Source: Lysobacterales bacterium PRO7 (GTDB taxonomy: Bacteria > Pseudomonadota > Gammaproteobacteria > Xanthomonadales > Rhodanobacteraceae). Taken from it: DNA of 64,000 nt. The translations under genes and the position numbers were made by a program. Below, piece after piece: positions 31,234 to 40,448 of the stretch (its first letter is position 1; the number at the start of each line of letters is the position of its first letter). The notes beneath the pieces were generated by a model. The model saw only the letters and a program-made list of their open reading frames with translations. It did no database searches and was not told the origin of the DNA. Location of the stretch: the NCBI GenBank assembly GCA_021404785.1, contig QWHH01000004.1, positions 124,001 through 188,000 on the forward strand. Direction: 5' to 3'.

Positions 31234-34200
31234 TTATTGAAGGATTTTCGCGAGCGCCACCCGCGCCGCGTCGAAGGAAAAGTGCTCGCGCACGTTGGCG
31301 AGGCCGTTGTCGGACAACTTTTTCCACAATGTAGCATCGCCGTAGGCACGCACGATGGCGGCGGCGAAAGCTTCGGGCGTGTCGGCGACGAGCAGGTCTT
31401 CGCCGTCGCGCGCGTGCATGCCTTCGGCGGCGGGCGTGGTCGCCACCACCGGCAGTCCGCAGCTCATCGCCATGTTGATCTTGCCCTTGACCCCGGCGCC
31501 ATAGCGCAGCGGCGCCAATGCGAGGCGACAGCCGTCCATGAATGGGGCGATGTCTTCGACGAAGCCATGCACGGTCACGCCATCATGTGCGAGTTCGAGA
31601 ATTTGCGGCGGCGCCTTGCTGCCGATCACATGGAAGATCACGTCAGGCAGGGCTGAGCGCACGCGCGGGAAGACCTCGTTCACGAACCACAGCACGGCAT
31701 CCACGTTTGGCGGATGCTGAAAGCCGCCGACGAAGACGAGGTCGCGGCGCTCGCCAAATTCGCGGCGACGGCCGTGGATTTCGTGCACGTTCGACAGAAC
31801 TTCGATGCGCACGCCGGGTAGTTCGCGCGCAAGCAATTCCAGCTCGGCTGCGCTGACGACCAGGGTAACGTCGCTGTCGCGCATCAATTTCATCTCCTGC
31901 GCGCGTGTGCGCGCGGCCTGCGCGGCCTGTTCGGTGCTGCCGCTCAATTCGGCAGCGCGTGCCTCGCGCAGGTGGTGCACATCGACGGTGTCGAAGATCA
32001 GCCGTGCCTGCGGCGCGTACAGGCGCACCAGGCCGACGTAGTTCGCGGCAACATAATGGCGCGACAGTACGACGGCGTTCAGCGACCTGCCATATACACG
32101 CAGCCAGGCGACCGGATCGGAAACGAACGGGTGGTACAGCGCCTGCACGCCAAGTGCCTGCAATGCCTGTGTGTATTTGCCGGCATGCGCACGGTTGTCG
32201 GGCAGGAAACTCACCGCGTAGCCCGCCTCGCGCAACAGACGCATGACATTGAGCATGCGTAGCGAGCCGGAATCCTGATCCGGCGTCGGCGTGTAGGCAT
32301 CCACGATCAGCACGTGGCCGCGCGCACGGAAATTCGCAGCGGCCTCGGCATCCTGTGCGTCGTGGATCGGTACTGGTTGGCGCGCAAGTTCGGTCTTCCA
32401 CTTTTCCTGAAACTTGCCGCGATTGATCGTCTGGAAGCGTTTCATGCCGCTGCCGGTGTCGGTGCCGGCGGTGATGCCTTCGAAATGCACGACCGTGGCG
32501 CGTGGTTCGTAGAACACCTTCTTGCCCACCGCGCGCACGGCAAAGGCGAGGTCGGTGTCCTCGTAGTAGGCCGGCGCGTAGCGCATGTCGAAGCCGCCGA
32601 GTTGGTCGAACAACTCGCGGCGGATCATGATCGCGGCGCCGGAGCAGTAATCGGCTTCGCGGCGAAACTCGAAACGCGGATCGGCGGGATTTTCGAAGCG
32701 GCCGTAATTCCAGCCCGAACCGTCCGCAAACACGATGCCGCCGGCTTCCTGCAGGCGTCCGTCCGGATAAACGAGCTTGGCGCCGACCAAACCTGCCTCG
32801 GGTTCTTCATCGAAGCAGCGCAGAAGTGCGTCGAGCCAGCCTTCGGTCACGACCGTGTCGTTGTTGAGAAAGACAAGGAATTCGCCGCGCGCCACGCTGG
32901 CGCCTGCATTGCAGGTGCTGACGAAACCCAGATTCTGCGCATTGGCCACGACGCGGATGCCAGTTATTTGGGCAAGGCGTGCGGCGGTCGCGTCCGTCGA
33001 CGCGTCATCAACCACGATCACTTCGAATGGAACCACTCCCGCGTGCTCGGCGAGCGAACGCAGGCAGGCCACGCTGTAGTCGATCTTGTTGAACACGGGA
33101 ATCACGATCGACACGCGCGGTGTTGCGCTCGCCGGAATCGTGAACGGGGTGAACTCGGAAGTTGGCGCGGCAACAGCCAATGCGCCGGTTGGCGCCGCAC
33201 CGCGGTGAAACTCGGCGGCGGCGCGACGCAGCGTACCCATCACACCGCGGCTGGCCAGGCTGCCGCGGGTGCGATGTACGATCGCGCGCAGGCGGCCTGC
33301 GGCGAAACCCACGCGCACGCGCAATCCGCGCAGCTTGCGCCGGGCGAAGCGCAGGGGTTTGGTGAGGCGCCAGGACAGGCTGCGCAGGATCTGCTCGCGT
33401 TCGCTGCGCAACGCGTCGCGCTCACGGCTCGTCGCCTGCAAATCGCGATCGAGCGCAAGTGCCCACGCGCTGCGTTCGTCGAATTCGTCGCGAAGTTTAT
33501 GCAGCGCGGCGCCGCTGTGCTTGAGTTGCTCGTCGAGTCCGAACGCCCATTCCGCGCGACGCTCGAGTTCGCGCTGCTGGTCCGCGATGTCTTGTTCGAG
33601 CGCGGCGATTTCGCGCTGGGTTTCGCCGAGCAGGCCCGCACGCTGTTGCGCGGCGATGCGATCCTGTCCGGCTGCGGCGAGTGCATGCACCCTGCTTGGC
33701 CGCGGCGCGAGCGGCAACAGATCGCGATAGTCCGCCGCCATGTCCGCGAGCGTTCGCAGCGGCAGCCGCGCCAGCGTGTCGCGCACGCGCGCGAGACGGG
33801 CCGGTTCGCTGCGCAGCGCATCGATGGCATCGCGGATGGCCACCGCGTCGGGCGCGACGAGAAATCCATCCACGCCGTCGGAGATGCGTTCGGCGAGCGC
33901 GCCCAGGCGCGTGGCGAGCACGGGAATGCCGAAGCTGCGCAGTTCCGACAGCGTGTAGCTGAAGGTTTCGGCGAAATCGGGAAGTATCAACGCGCAGTCC
34001 GGCGCGACGCGTGTGAGCAGGGCCGGCAGTTCCGCGGCCTTGTAATTGAGCAGGATGTGGACATCGGCCTGGCCGAAGAATTCGCGTACCTCGGGCCCGG
34101 CGCCGATCAGGAACAATTCGACGTCGCGCAGATGCGGTAGCAGCTTGCGCAGCAGATGCGAGGCCTTGCCGCGGCGCACGCGGCCGAGAATCACCAGGCG

Positions 34201-35577
34201 CATTTTCCCGCGTGGTGGCGGCGCCGGCAGCGGTAGTTTCGCCGCGTCCGGCCACGGCACGATGCCGTGCGCAATCGCATGCTGCGGCAGCACCGCCAGG
34301 CGCGGCTGCAGCTTCAGGAAAATTTCCACGGCCGAGCGGCTCGGCGCAATCAGCGTCGCCTGTGCAGCCAGCACCGCATCGGCGAGCTGCTCGCGCAGCA
34401 GCAGCCACCAATCCGGATCACGCTCGGCGAACTCGAAGCCCGCATCTGCACCCGCCATGTCCGCGCGCAATTGCGCGGCGTCGAAACGCAGTACGTCGTC
34501 GTCCAGGTTGCGATGCAGGAGCGGCCACAGCGGATAGAAGTCGTGGACGAAATACGTGGTCGGCAGGCCGGTACGCAGCGCGTCGAGGCTGTGGCCGATC
34601 AGGGACGAGACGACTACTGCATCAACCTGAAAATCGCGCAGTACGCCGTCGAGGAATTCGCGATAACCGCTATGGGCGAGTGCGGTGCTGACGATGGGAT
34701 CGGACAGCGCAACTGCCCGCAGCGGCGGCCGCGACATCGTCGCATCGAGCAATTCGAGGGACTCGCCGTAGCGGCGGCGATCGAAGTTGCCGCGTGCCGT
34801 GAACACAAGATGATGGCGCTCGCCATCGACCGCGGCGATGTCGCGCACGAATCGCTCTGCGCCGCCGCCCCAGCCGTGCAGCACGTGCAGTACCACGGGT
34901 TTGCCGTCCAGTCCAGGGTAGCCGTGTGTCTGGTTAGTTTTTTCAAGCGCAATCGCCAACGTCTCACGCAATTCGCCGAGTGCCGACGGTGGTGGCGCAT
35001 CGGCTTCGGTTCCGGGCCGGGGAGGCGCCGGTCCACGCACGGGCCGTGCCGGATCGGCGACGTACAGATAATCGAGCACGACGGCGCGCTGCGGTGCGAT
35101 CGCGGGCGGCAGGGTTGCGGTCTGGATCTTTTCGATGGTGATGCTGGGCAGCGCCGCACCGTTCCATAAACTCAGCAGCGGCGAGAAGCGCGGCCAATCG
35201 ATGGCCTGGTGCATGCCATGCGCCCAGCACAACGCGTCGATGCGCTGCGGATCAGCATCGCTTTGTACGCCGCTGGGCAACGGCGCATTGGCCGGATCGG
35301 CGTTGTCAAGCGGCGAGACCACCAGCACGTCCGGCAGATTCAACGCCGGCAGCAGGCGTTCAAACCAGAATGGCGGCAGTGCGATTCCGCTGCGCAGCAG
35401 GACGAGGTCTTCGCCGGGGAATCGCTTTGCCGCGGCACGCAACGCGGCAGCCGCGCCGGTTTCGGCGAAGGCTTGTGTCTGCGCATCCGAGGGCAGCGCC
35501 GCCGCAAGCGCACGCATCCACTCCGGCGCCGGCGTGGCGCCGAAGACGCACACGCGCAGCGGACGGGAATTTACCAC
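31234..35577 (-). CDS. Giant multidomain glycosyltransferase (GT-B, coiled coil, GT2, GT4)
   Basis: 1447 residues with a GTG start at 35577. Order: an N-terminal region with a GT-B transferase (LHVLHGWGGGAERFVRDIA near 230, ending about 620 with PSRSAVEIFLKL, RLVILGRVRRGK, FSYTLSELRSFGIPVLATRLGALAE); a coiled coil at about 630-760 ending in SLSWRLTKPLRFARRKLRG; a GT2 domain from about 820 (TPRVSIVIPVFNKIDYSVAC, IVVDDASTD, FLNNDTVVTEGWL, AYYEDTDLAFAVRAVGKKV); and a second GT-B/GT4 domain from about 1090 (HVLIVDAYTPTPDQDSGSLR to GAGVKGKINMAMSCGLPVVAT). Such fusions build surface polysaccharides or glycosylate proteins in the cytoplasm, from nucleotide-sugars. It is not in an operon with the 39583-46914 cluster but may serve the same glycan. 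Confidence 0.85.
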   Translation of the reverse strand: MVNSRPLRVCVFGATPAPEWMRALAAALPSDAQTQAFAETGAAAALRAAAKRFPGEDLVLLRSGIALPPFWFERLLPALNLPDVLVVSPLDNADPANAPLPSGVQSDADPQRIDALCWAHGMHQAIDWPRFSPLLSLWNGAALPSITIEKIQTATLPPAIAPQRAVVLDYLYVADPARPVRGPAPPRPGTEADAPPPSALGELRETLAIALEKTNQTHGYPGLDGKPVVLHVLHGWGGGAERFVRDIAAVDGERHHLVFTARGNFDRRRYGESLELLDATMSRPPLRAVALSDPIVSTALAHSGYREFLDGVLRDFQVDAVVVSSLIGHSLDALRTGLPTTYFVHDFYPLWPLLHRNLDDDVLRFDAAQLRADMAGADAGFEFAERDPDWWLLLREQLADAVLAAQATLIAPSRSAVEIFLKLQPRLAVLPQHAIAHGIVPWPDAAKLPLPAPPPRGKMRLVILGRVRRGKASHLLRKLLPHLRDVELFLIGAGPEVREFFGQADVHILLNYKAAELPALLTRVAPDCALILPDFAETFSYTLSELRSFGIPVLATRLGALAERISDGVDGFLVAPDAVAIRDAIDALRSEPARLARVRDTLARLPLRTLADMAADYRDLLPLAPRPSRVHALAAAGQDRIAAQQRAGLLGETQREIAALEQDIADQQRELERRAEWAFGLDEQLKHSGAALHKLRDEFDERSAWALALDRDLQATSRERDALRSEREQILRSLSWRLTKPLRFARRKLRGLRVRVGFAAGRLRAIVHRTRGSLASRGVMGTLRRAAAEFHRGAAPTGALAVAAPTSEFTPFTIPASATPRVSIVIPVFNKIDYSVACLRSLAEHAGVVPFEVIVVDDASTDATAARLAQITGIRVVANAQNLGFVSTCNAGASVARGEFLVFLNNDTVVTEGWLDALLRCFDEEPEAGLVGAKLVYPDGRLQEAGGIVFADGSGWNYGRFENPADPRFEFRREADYCSGAAIMIRRELFDQLGGFDMRYAPAYYEDTDLAFAVRAVGKKVFYEPRATVVHFEGITAGTDTGSGMKRFQTINRGKFQEKWKTELARQPVPIHDAQDAEAAANFRARGHVLIVDAYTPTPDQDSGSLRMLNVMRLLREAGYAVSFLPDNRAHAGKYTQALQALGVQALYHPFVSDPVAWLRVYGRSLNAVVLSRHYVAANYVGLVRLYAPQARLIFDTVDVHHLREARAAELSGSTEQAAQAARTRAQEMKLMRDSDVTLVVSAAELELLARELPGVRIEVLSNVHEIHGRRREFGERRDLVFVGGFQHPPNVDAVLWFVNEVFPRVRSALPDVIFHVIGSKAPPQILELAHDGVTVHGFVEDIAPFMDGCRLALAPLRYGAGVKGKINMAMSCGLPVVATTPAAEGMHARDGEDLLVADTPEAFAAAIVRAYGDATLWKKLSDNGLANVREHFSFDAARVALAKILQ

Positions 35578-35593
35578 GGCGTTGTCGATGCTA

Positions 35594-36328
35594 TCAGTGA
35601 TGCATGCCCATCGCGGGCATTTCCTGCTCGGTGTAGCCGGCGGGAATCTCGAAATCCGCGCGGTTCACGGCAGCACGATTCACGTTCTTGATCTGCGCGA
35701 CATCGACCACCTTGCCGCCGTCGTAGCGCGTCATCTGCACCGGGAATTTTCCGCCGGGCAACTGACTCAGCGTGGATTTCACCATGCCCGCCGACGCGGT
35801 TTGCGCCATCGCGCGCAAGTCGTCGAACACCTTGCGCACGGTGGCCTGATCCGCGGCATCGATGCCGGCGGCGGACAGGTCGGTCAGACAGGAATCGCTC
35901 ATGTGGTTGGCGCCGACGGTGACGCGATAGATCGCACAGGCGTAGCCGGCGACGGTCGCGGTCTGTCCGGTCGGCGCATAGCTCACCGAAACGCCGCCGC
36001 CATGCGCGGCCATGCGCTGCTTCATCATCTCGCGCATCTGCGGTGGCACGTTGGCCAGCATGGCGTTCATCGACTGCGCCATCTTGCCCATGTCCATGTA
36101 TTCGCGCTTGTCGGGCATCAGCATCAGGATGCGGCCACTGCTGGCATCCGCTAGGATGCTGCCGTGGTCGGTATCCATGCGCATGCGTCCGCCGGATACT
36201 TCGATGCGCGTCAACGATGCTCCGCCCGTGCCTTGCACGTCGGCGAAGTCGGCGCTGAAGTCGGCCCGGGCCGGCGCGGCGAGAGTGCAGCCGAGGGCGG
36301 CAAGAGCCAGTGCAAGCTTGGAGTGCAT
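35594..36328 (-). CDS. Exported DUF4412-like protein
   Basis: 244 residues. The ATG at 36328 opens a signal peptide (MHSKLALALAALGCTLAAPARA); the longer frame upstream lacks one. The mature part has RIEVSGGRMRMDTDHGSILADASSGRILMLMPDKREYMDM, resembling DUF4412/LolA-like periplasmic proteins that describe a beta-sheet half-barrel. A central methionine-rich helix (ANVPPQMREMMKQRMAAHGG) and a Cys pair (YACAIYRV and DSCLTDLSAAG) follow. It ends with MPAMGMHH; the Met/His richness could bind metal, which is speculation. It lies between the giant transferase and a divergent lipoprotein gene. Confidence 0.65.
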   Translation of the reverse strand: MHSKLALALAALGCTLAAPARADFSADFADVQGTGGASLTRIEVSGGRMRMDTDHGSILADASSGRILMLMPDKREYMDMGKMAQSMNAMLANVPPQMREMMKQRMAAHGGGVSVSYAPTGQTATVAGYACAIYRVTVGANHMSDSCLTDLSAAGIDAADQATVRKVFDDLRAMAQTASAGMVKSTLSQLPGGKFPVQMTRYDGGKVVDVAQIKNVNRAAVNRADFEIPAGYTEQEMPAMGMHH

Positions 36329-36432
36329 GGTCGATTCCCGAGTGTGGTCAGAAGCGTGAATTATCGCGGAAGCGGCCTGTCCTGTCATTGAATCGGGTAG
36401 ACTTGAGGCCGGTTCCATTCATTCGTGCCGCC

Positions 36433-36957
36433 TTGTCCACGTTCCAATTCCCCGGCCGCTGGCCGATCCTGGTCGCTGTGGCCGGCTGCGGCATGCTCAC
36501 CGCCTGTTCGCAACCGCCGGCCAAGCCACCCATGCCCGATACCACTGGCGCGGTCGCGGCGATCCGCGCGCTCGGCGCGCATTACGAATCCAGTGTGCAG
36601 GTGCACGGCGTGCGCGATCCGGCCGTGGACGGATTCCTCGACGCGGCGCACAAGCAGGAAGCCAAGGGTCAAATCGCCGCCGCACAGGCCGATGTGGACA
36701 AGGCGCTGAAAATCGCGCCGCGCGCGCCGGACATCCTGCAATACGCGGCGGAACTCGCCGTCGAGAGCGGCGACTGGAAACGCGCCGGCGAATTGGCCAG
36801 GCAGTCGTACGATCTTGGCCCGAAAGTCGGCGGCCTGTGCGCGCGCAACCTCGAAACGCTGGCGCGTGCGCTCACCGTGCAAGGCGACGATGCCGGCGCG
36901 GCGCAGGCGCGAGCGAAGATCGAAGCCTGCCGCGTGCCGCCGGTGACGCGGTTCTGA
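36433..36957 (+). CDS. TPR-like lipoprotein
   Basis: 174 residues if the TTG at 36433 is used, giving a short basic-to-hydrophobic signal (FPGRWPILVAVAGCGMLTAC) with a lipobox LTAC; another TTG at 36403 is possible. No ATG is available in a sensible place. After the lipid-modified Cys and a proline-rich linker come helices of TPR type (GFLDAAHKQEAKGQIAAAQADVDKALKIAPRAPDILQYAAELAVESGDWKRAGELARQS, quoted in parts). Probably an outer-membrane lipoprotein facing the periplasm. The stop is 2 bases before the helicase ATG, so it is co-transcribed with yoaA and tsaB. Confidence 0.7.
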   Translation: MSTFQFPGRWPILVAVAGCGMLTACSQPPAKPPMPDTTGAVAAIRALGAHYESSVQVHGVRDPAVDGFLDAAHKQEAKGQIAAAQADVDKALKIAPRAPDILQYAAELAVESGDWKRAGELARQSYDLGPKVGGLCARNLETLARALTVQGDDAGAAQARAKIEACRVPPVTRF

Positions 36958-36959
36958 CC

Positions 36960-38885
36960 ATGCGCATCGCCGGTGCGCGCGAATTGCTCGGCCCGGATGG
37001 TCCGTTCGCGGCGGAGGTTTCCGGATTCGTGCCGCGCGATTGCCAGCAGGACATGGCCGACGCGGTAGAGGAAGCCATCGCGCAGCGGCAGACGCTGGTG
37101 GTCGAGGCCGGCACTGGCACCGGGAAGACGTTTGCGTATCTGGTTCCGGCGCTGATGTCCGGCAAGCGCGTGATCGTCTCCACCGGCACCAAGACCCTGC
37201 AGGATCAGTTGTTCCACCGCGACCTGCCGCGCGTTCGCGCGGTGCTCGGCGCGCGCCTGAAGACGAGCCTGCTCAAGGGCCGCGCCAATTACCTGTGTCG
37301 GCATCGCCTCGAACAGACGTTGAAAGACGGACGCTTTACCACGCGCGAACAGGCCGCGCAGGTACAGGCGATCCGTGTCTGGGGCGAACGCACGGCGAGC
37401 GGCGACCGCGGCGAATTCGCGGACGTGCTGGAAGATTCGCCGCTGTGGCCGCGCGTGACCTCGACGGCGGAAAACTGCCTCGGTGCGGAATGCCCGCTGT
37501 ACGCGGACTGTTTCGTGGTCAAGGCGCGGCGCGCGGCACAGGAGGCCGATCTCGTCGTCGTCAACCACCACCTGCTGTTCGCGGACCTGGCGATCAAGCA
37601 GGAAGGCTTCGGCGAAATCCTGCCCGGCGCACACGCCTTCGTGCTCGACGAGGCGCACCAGATTCCGGAACTGGCCGGCGTATTCTTTTCCACAAGTATC
37701 ACCGCGCGCCAACTGACGGAACTCGCCAGCGACACGCTGGCCGAATGCGCGAGCGTATCCGGTGCGTTGGCATCCCTGCGCGAACCGTTTGAGGCGATCG
37801 CGCCCGCGGTCAAGCGCGTGCGCCTGGCGTTCGATGCGATTCCGGCCAAGGGTGCATTCGCGCTGATCGAACAAAATTCCGGGGCGACGGCGGAACTGCA
37901 TGCGCTGGAAGAGGCCTTGCGCAAGCTCACCGATGCGCTGGGTGCGCAGGCCGAACGCTCGCGCGGTCTCGCCAGCGCGAACGAGCGTGCCGAGAATTTG
38001 TGCCAGCGCCTGCATGCCGTACTCGACGGCGGCGCGCACGAGGCCGTGCATTGGTACGAGACGACGACGCATGGATTCGCCCTGCATGCGACGCCGCTGG
38101 ACCTCGCGCCGCCGCTGCGTGCCTTGCGTGAACAATCGCTGGCGAGCTGGATCTTCACTTCGGCCACGCTGTCGGTCGCCGGCAGCTTCGAGCATTTCTC
38201 GCGCCAGCTCGGCCTCGACGATCCGGTTGAAGTGAGTTTGCCGAGCCCGTTCGACTACGCGACGCAGGCGCTCGCCTATCTGCCCAAAGGTCTGCCCGAT
38301 CCGAATGCGCCGGACTACACCGAGCGCGTCGTCGCCGTCGCGCGCGAAGTCATTGCCGCCGCGCGCGGCCGCACCTTCGTGCTGTTCACCTCGCATCGCG
38401 CCCTGAAGAAGGCGGCCGAGTTGCTGGGCGATCTGCCGTATCCGCTGTTCGTGCAGGGCAGCGCACCGCGCCATCAGCTGCTCACGGATTTCCGTGAGTC
38501 CGGCAACGGCGTGCTGCTCGGTGCGGCCAGTTTCTGGGAAGGCGTGGACGTCGCCGGTGAGGCGCTTTCGTGCGTCATCATCGACAAGCTGCCGTTCGCC
38601 GCGCCGGACGATCCGGTGCTGGAAGCGCGGCTCACGGCACTGCGCGAATCCGGTGCCAATCCGTTCTTCGCCTGGCAAGTTCCAGCAGCGGCGATCGCGC
38701 TCAAGCAGGGCGCCGGACGCCTGATCCGCGACGCCAGCGACCGCGGCGTGCTGGTGCTGTGCGACCCGCGCCTGACCACGCGCGGCTACGGCAAACTGTT
38801 CCTGCAAAGCCTGCCGCCGATGCCGCGCACGCGCGAGATCGCCGACGTGCAGGCGTTTTTTGCGGATGCGACAATACCCGCATGA
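36960..38885 (+). CDS. yoaA: DinG/YoaA-family ATP-dependent DNA helicase
   Basis: 641 residues, the size of Escherichia coli YoaA. Superfamily 2 XPD-like helicase: Walker A EAGTGTGKTFAYLVPAL, TGTKTLQDQLFHRDLP (Ia), DEAH-type VLDEAHQIPE, and C-terminal motifs LLGAASFWEGVDVAGE and QGAGRLIRDASDRGVL. Four cysteines fit the iron-sulphur cluster: one in NYLCRHRL and three in ENCLGAECPLYADC. It unwinds DNA, probably in repair or replication restart. The gene is directly upstream of and overlaps tsaB, the same neighbour order as in Escherichia coli, which favours YoaA over DinG. Confidence 0.88.
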   Translation: MRIAGARELLGPDGPFAAEVSGFVPRDCQQDMADAVEEAIAQRQTLVVEAGTGTGKTFAYLVPALMSGKRVIVSTGTKTLQDQLFHRDLPRVRAVLGARLKTSLLKGRANYLCRHRLEQTLKDGRFTTREQAAQVQAIRVWGERTASGDRGEFADVLEDSPLWPRVTSTAENCLGAECPLYADCFVVKARRAAQEADLVVVNHHLLFADLAIKQEGFGEILPGAHAFVLDEAHQIPELAGVFFSTSITARQLTELASDTLAECASVSGALASLREPFEAIAPAVKRVRLAFDAIPAKGAFALIEQNSGATAELHALEEALRKLTDALGAQAERSRGLASANERAENLCQRLHAVLDGGAHEAVHWYETTTHGFALHATPLDLAPPLRALREQSLASWIFTSATLSVAGSFEHFSRQLGLDDPVEVSLPSPFDYATQALAYLPKGLPDPNAPDYTERVVAVAREVIAAARGRTFVLFTSHRALKKAAELLGDLPYPLFVQGSAPRHQLLTDFRESGNGVLLGAASFWEGVDVAGEALSCVIIDKLPFAAPDDPVLEARLTALRESGANPFFAWQVPAAAIALKQGAGRLIRDASDRGVLVLCDPRLTTRGYGKLFLQSLPPMPRTREIADVQAFFADATIPA

Positions 38886-39571
38886 ATCTGCTCGCCATTG
38901 AAACCGCCACGGAAAGCTGCTCGGCCGCTTTGAGCGTCGATGGCCGGATCATCGAGCGCAGCGAGATCGCGCCGCGCCGGCATGCGGAATTGATCCTGCC
39001 GATGATAGCCTCGCTGCTGGCGGAAGCCGGCATCGCGCGCGCGCAGCTGGACGCCATTGCCGTGGGCCGCGGTCCCGGCGCGTTCACCGGCGTGCGACTG
39101 GCCATAGCGGTGACGCAAGGACTGGCGCTGGCGCTGGATGTCCCGGTCGTGCCCGTGTCATCGCTTGCCGCGCTCGCGCAAGATGCGCCGGATGCCGGTG
39201 CGTCGATTCTTGCGGTCATCGACGCGCGCATGGGCGAGGTCTACGCCGGCGCGTTCCGCCGCGGTGCGGATGGCCTTGTCGAAGCGATGAACGAGGAAAC
39301 CATCGGCAAGGCCGACGAGTTGATTCTGCCGCGAAGTATACAATGGTGCGTCGTCGGCACGGGCTGGGATGCGTATTGCGAGACGCTTGCTGCACGTTTG
39401 CCGGCGGCGCCAGCGTTTGCTGACGGTGCGCGCTACCCGCAGGCCCGCGCCATTGCGGCGCTGGCCGCGCCGCAGTTCGCCGCAGGCCTGGGCGTCGCGC
39501 CCGAACAGGCGCTGCCGGTGTACCTGCGCGACAAGGTGGCGTTGACGCTGGAAGAGCAGAAATCGCGTTAA
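38882..39571 (+). CDS. tsaB: tRNA t6A modification protein TsaB
   Basis: 229 residues with the ASKHA-fold family blocks MNLLAIETATESCSAAL, RRHAELILPMIASLLAEAG, DAIAVGRGPGAFTGVRLAI and LAVIDARMGEVYAGAF. TsaB is the non-catalytic partner of TsaD in making N6-threonylcarbamoyladenosine at position 37 of ANN-decoding tRNAs. The ATG overlaps the helicase stop codon as ATGA, so translation is coupled. Convergent with the methyltransferase gene, 11 bases apart. Confidence 0.93.
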   Translation: MNLLAIETATESCSAALSVDGRIIERSEIAPRRHAELILPMIASLLAEAGIARAQLDAIAVGRGPGAFTGVRLAIAVTQGLALALDVPVVPVSSLAALAQDAPDAGASILAVIDARMGEVYAGAFRRGADGLVEAMNEETIGKADELILPRSIQWCVVGTGWDAYCETLAARLPAAPAFADGARYPQARAIAALAAPQFAAGLGVAPEQALPVYLRDKVALTLEEQKSR

Positions 39572-39582
39572 AAGCTGACCAT

Positions 39583-40377
39583 TCAATTGCGCCGCAAAAC
39601 CAACTCGAACGCCTGGCCATTTTCATGAGATGCGTCCCAGTGCGCGATGCTGAATTGCGGTGACGCTTTCAGTTCGAACCACCGTCTCGAAAAATACGTG
39701 ATGTGTGCCGGCACGTGGAGATAGGAATAGTTGCGCCAAGCTGTGATTCCATCCCCGCATCGCCAACTACTTGGCCGAAATGGCGCAGTGATGAATACCG
39801 CCCCGCCTGGTTGGACGAGCGCGCTGATGGTGCGCAGCATGTTGGCCGGGTTGGCAAGGTGCTCGATGACATGAGTGAGTGAGACCAGCTGATAGGGGCC
39901 GCGATCGGGGAGCGCGTCGACAGCACCGACGAAGTAACGATCCACCCACGCGCATGTATTCGCACATTCCGCACTCACGTCTTGCGCAATCGTCAGCACC
40001 GTCTGGTCGAGTGACTTGCACGCACGCGACATCCAGGCGAGTCCTGCGCCTATCTCCAGCATTTGCCCACCGGTTCGTGGAAGCAGACCGAGATTGCGCG
40101 CTGCGCCGCTGTAGTAGGCCAGAATCTTTTCCACCTGCGCGGGATCAGTGTAATGCGCGTCAGTGAACTGCATCGACTGCTGGTATAGGAGCTTCAAATC
40201 GTTCGCTGACGGCAGCGGGTGAAGATAGACCACGTCACAATGACTGCATTGTTGCAGCGTGAATTCCTTCGTATGGAATTCAGCGGGGTGCGTTGGGGCT
40301 ACGGAACCGAGCAGCGTAACTTCCAGGCACCCGCAAAGACGGCAACGCAGGGGGGTGGTCGAGTCAAGCAAAGTCAT
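39583..40377 (-). CDS. SAM-dependent methyltransferase with N-terminal zinc-ribbon
   Basis: 264 residues from the ATG at 40377. The start holds four cysteines in CRLCG and QCSHCDVVYLHPLP, the small metal-binding head of sugar C-methyltransferase-like and other class I methyltransferases in glycan clusters. The Rossmann part has MLEIGAGLAWMSRACKSL (SAM-binding glycine motif), SLTHVIEHLANPANMLRTI and a later GGAVFITAPF. The usual acidic residue after beta-strand 2 is not obvious. It may methylate a nucleotide-sugar or glycan made by the genes to the right. Divergent from the first 2OG oxygenase gene, 71 bases apart. Confidence 0.78.
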   Translation of the reverse strand: MTLLDSTTPLRCRLCGCLEVTLLGSVAPTHPAEFHTKEFTLQQCSHCDVVYLHPLPSANDLKLLYQQSMQFTDAHYTDPAQVEKILAYYSGAARNLGLLPRTGGQMLEIGAGLAWMSRACKSLDQTVLTIAQDVSAECANTCAWVDRYFVGAVDALPDRGPYQLVSLTHVIEHLANPANMLRTISALVQPGGAVFITAPFRPSSWRCGDGITAWRNYSYLHVPAHITYFSRRWFELKASPQFSIAHWDASHENGQAFELVLRRN

Positions 40378-40448
40378 TAGTGAATGCCTACGTCGGTTCA
40401 ACAGAACCCAAAGTATAATGCCATGATCCACGTAAGCCGAGTTTCATA

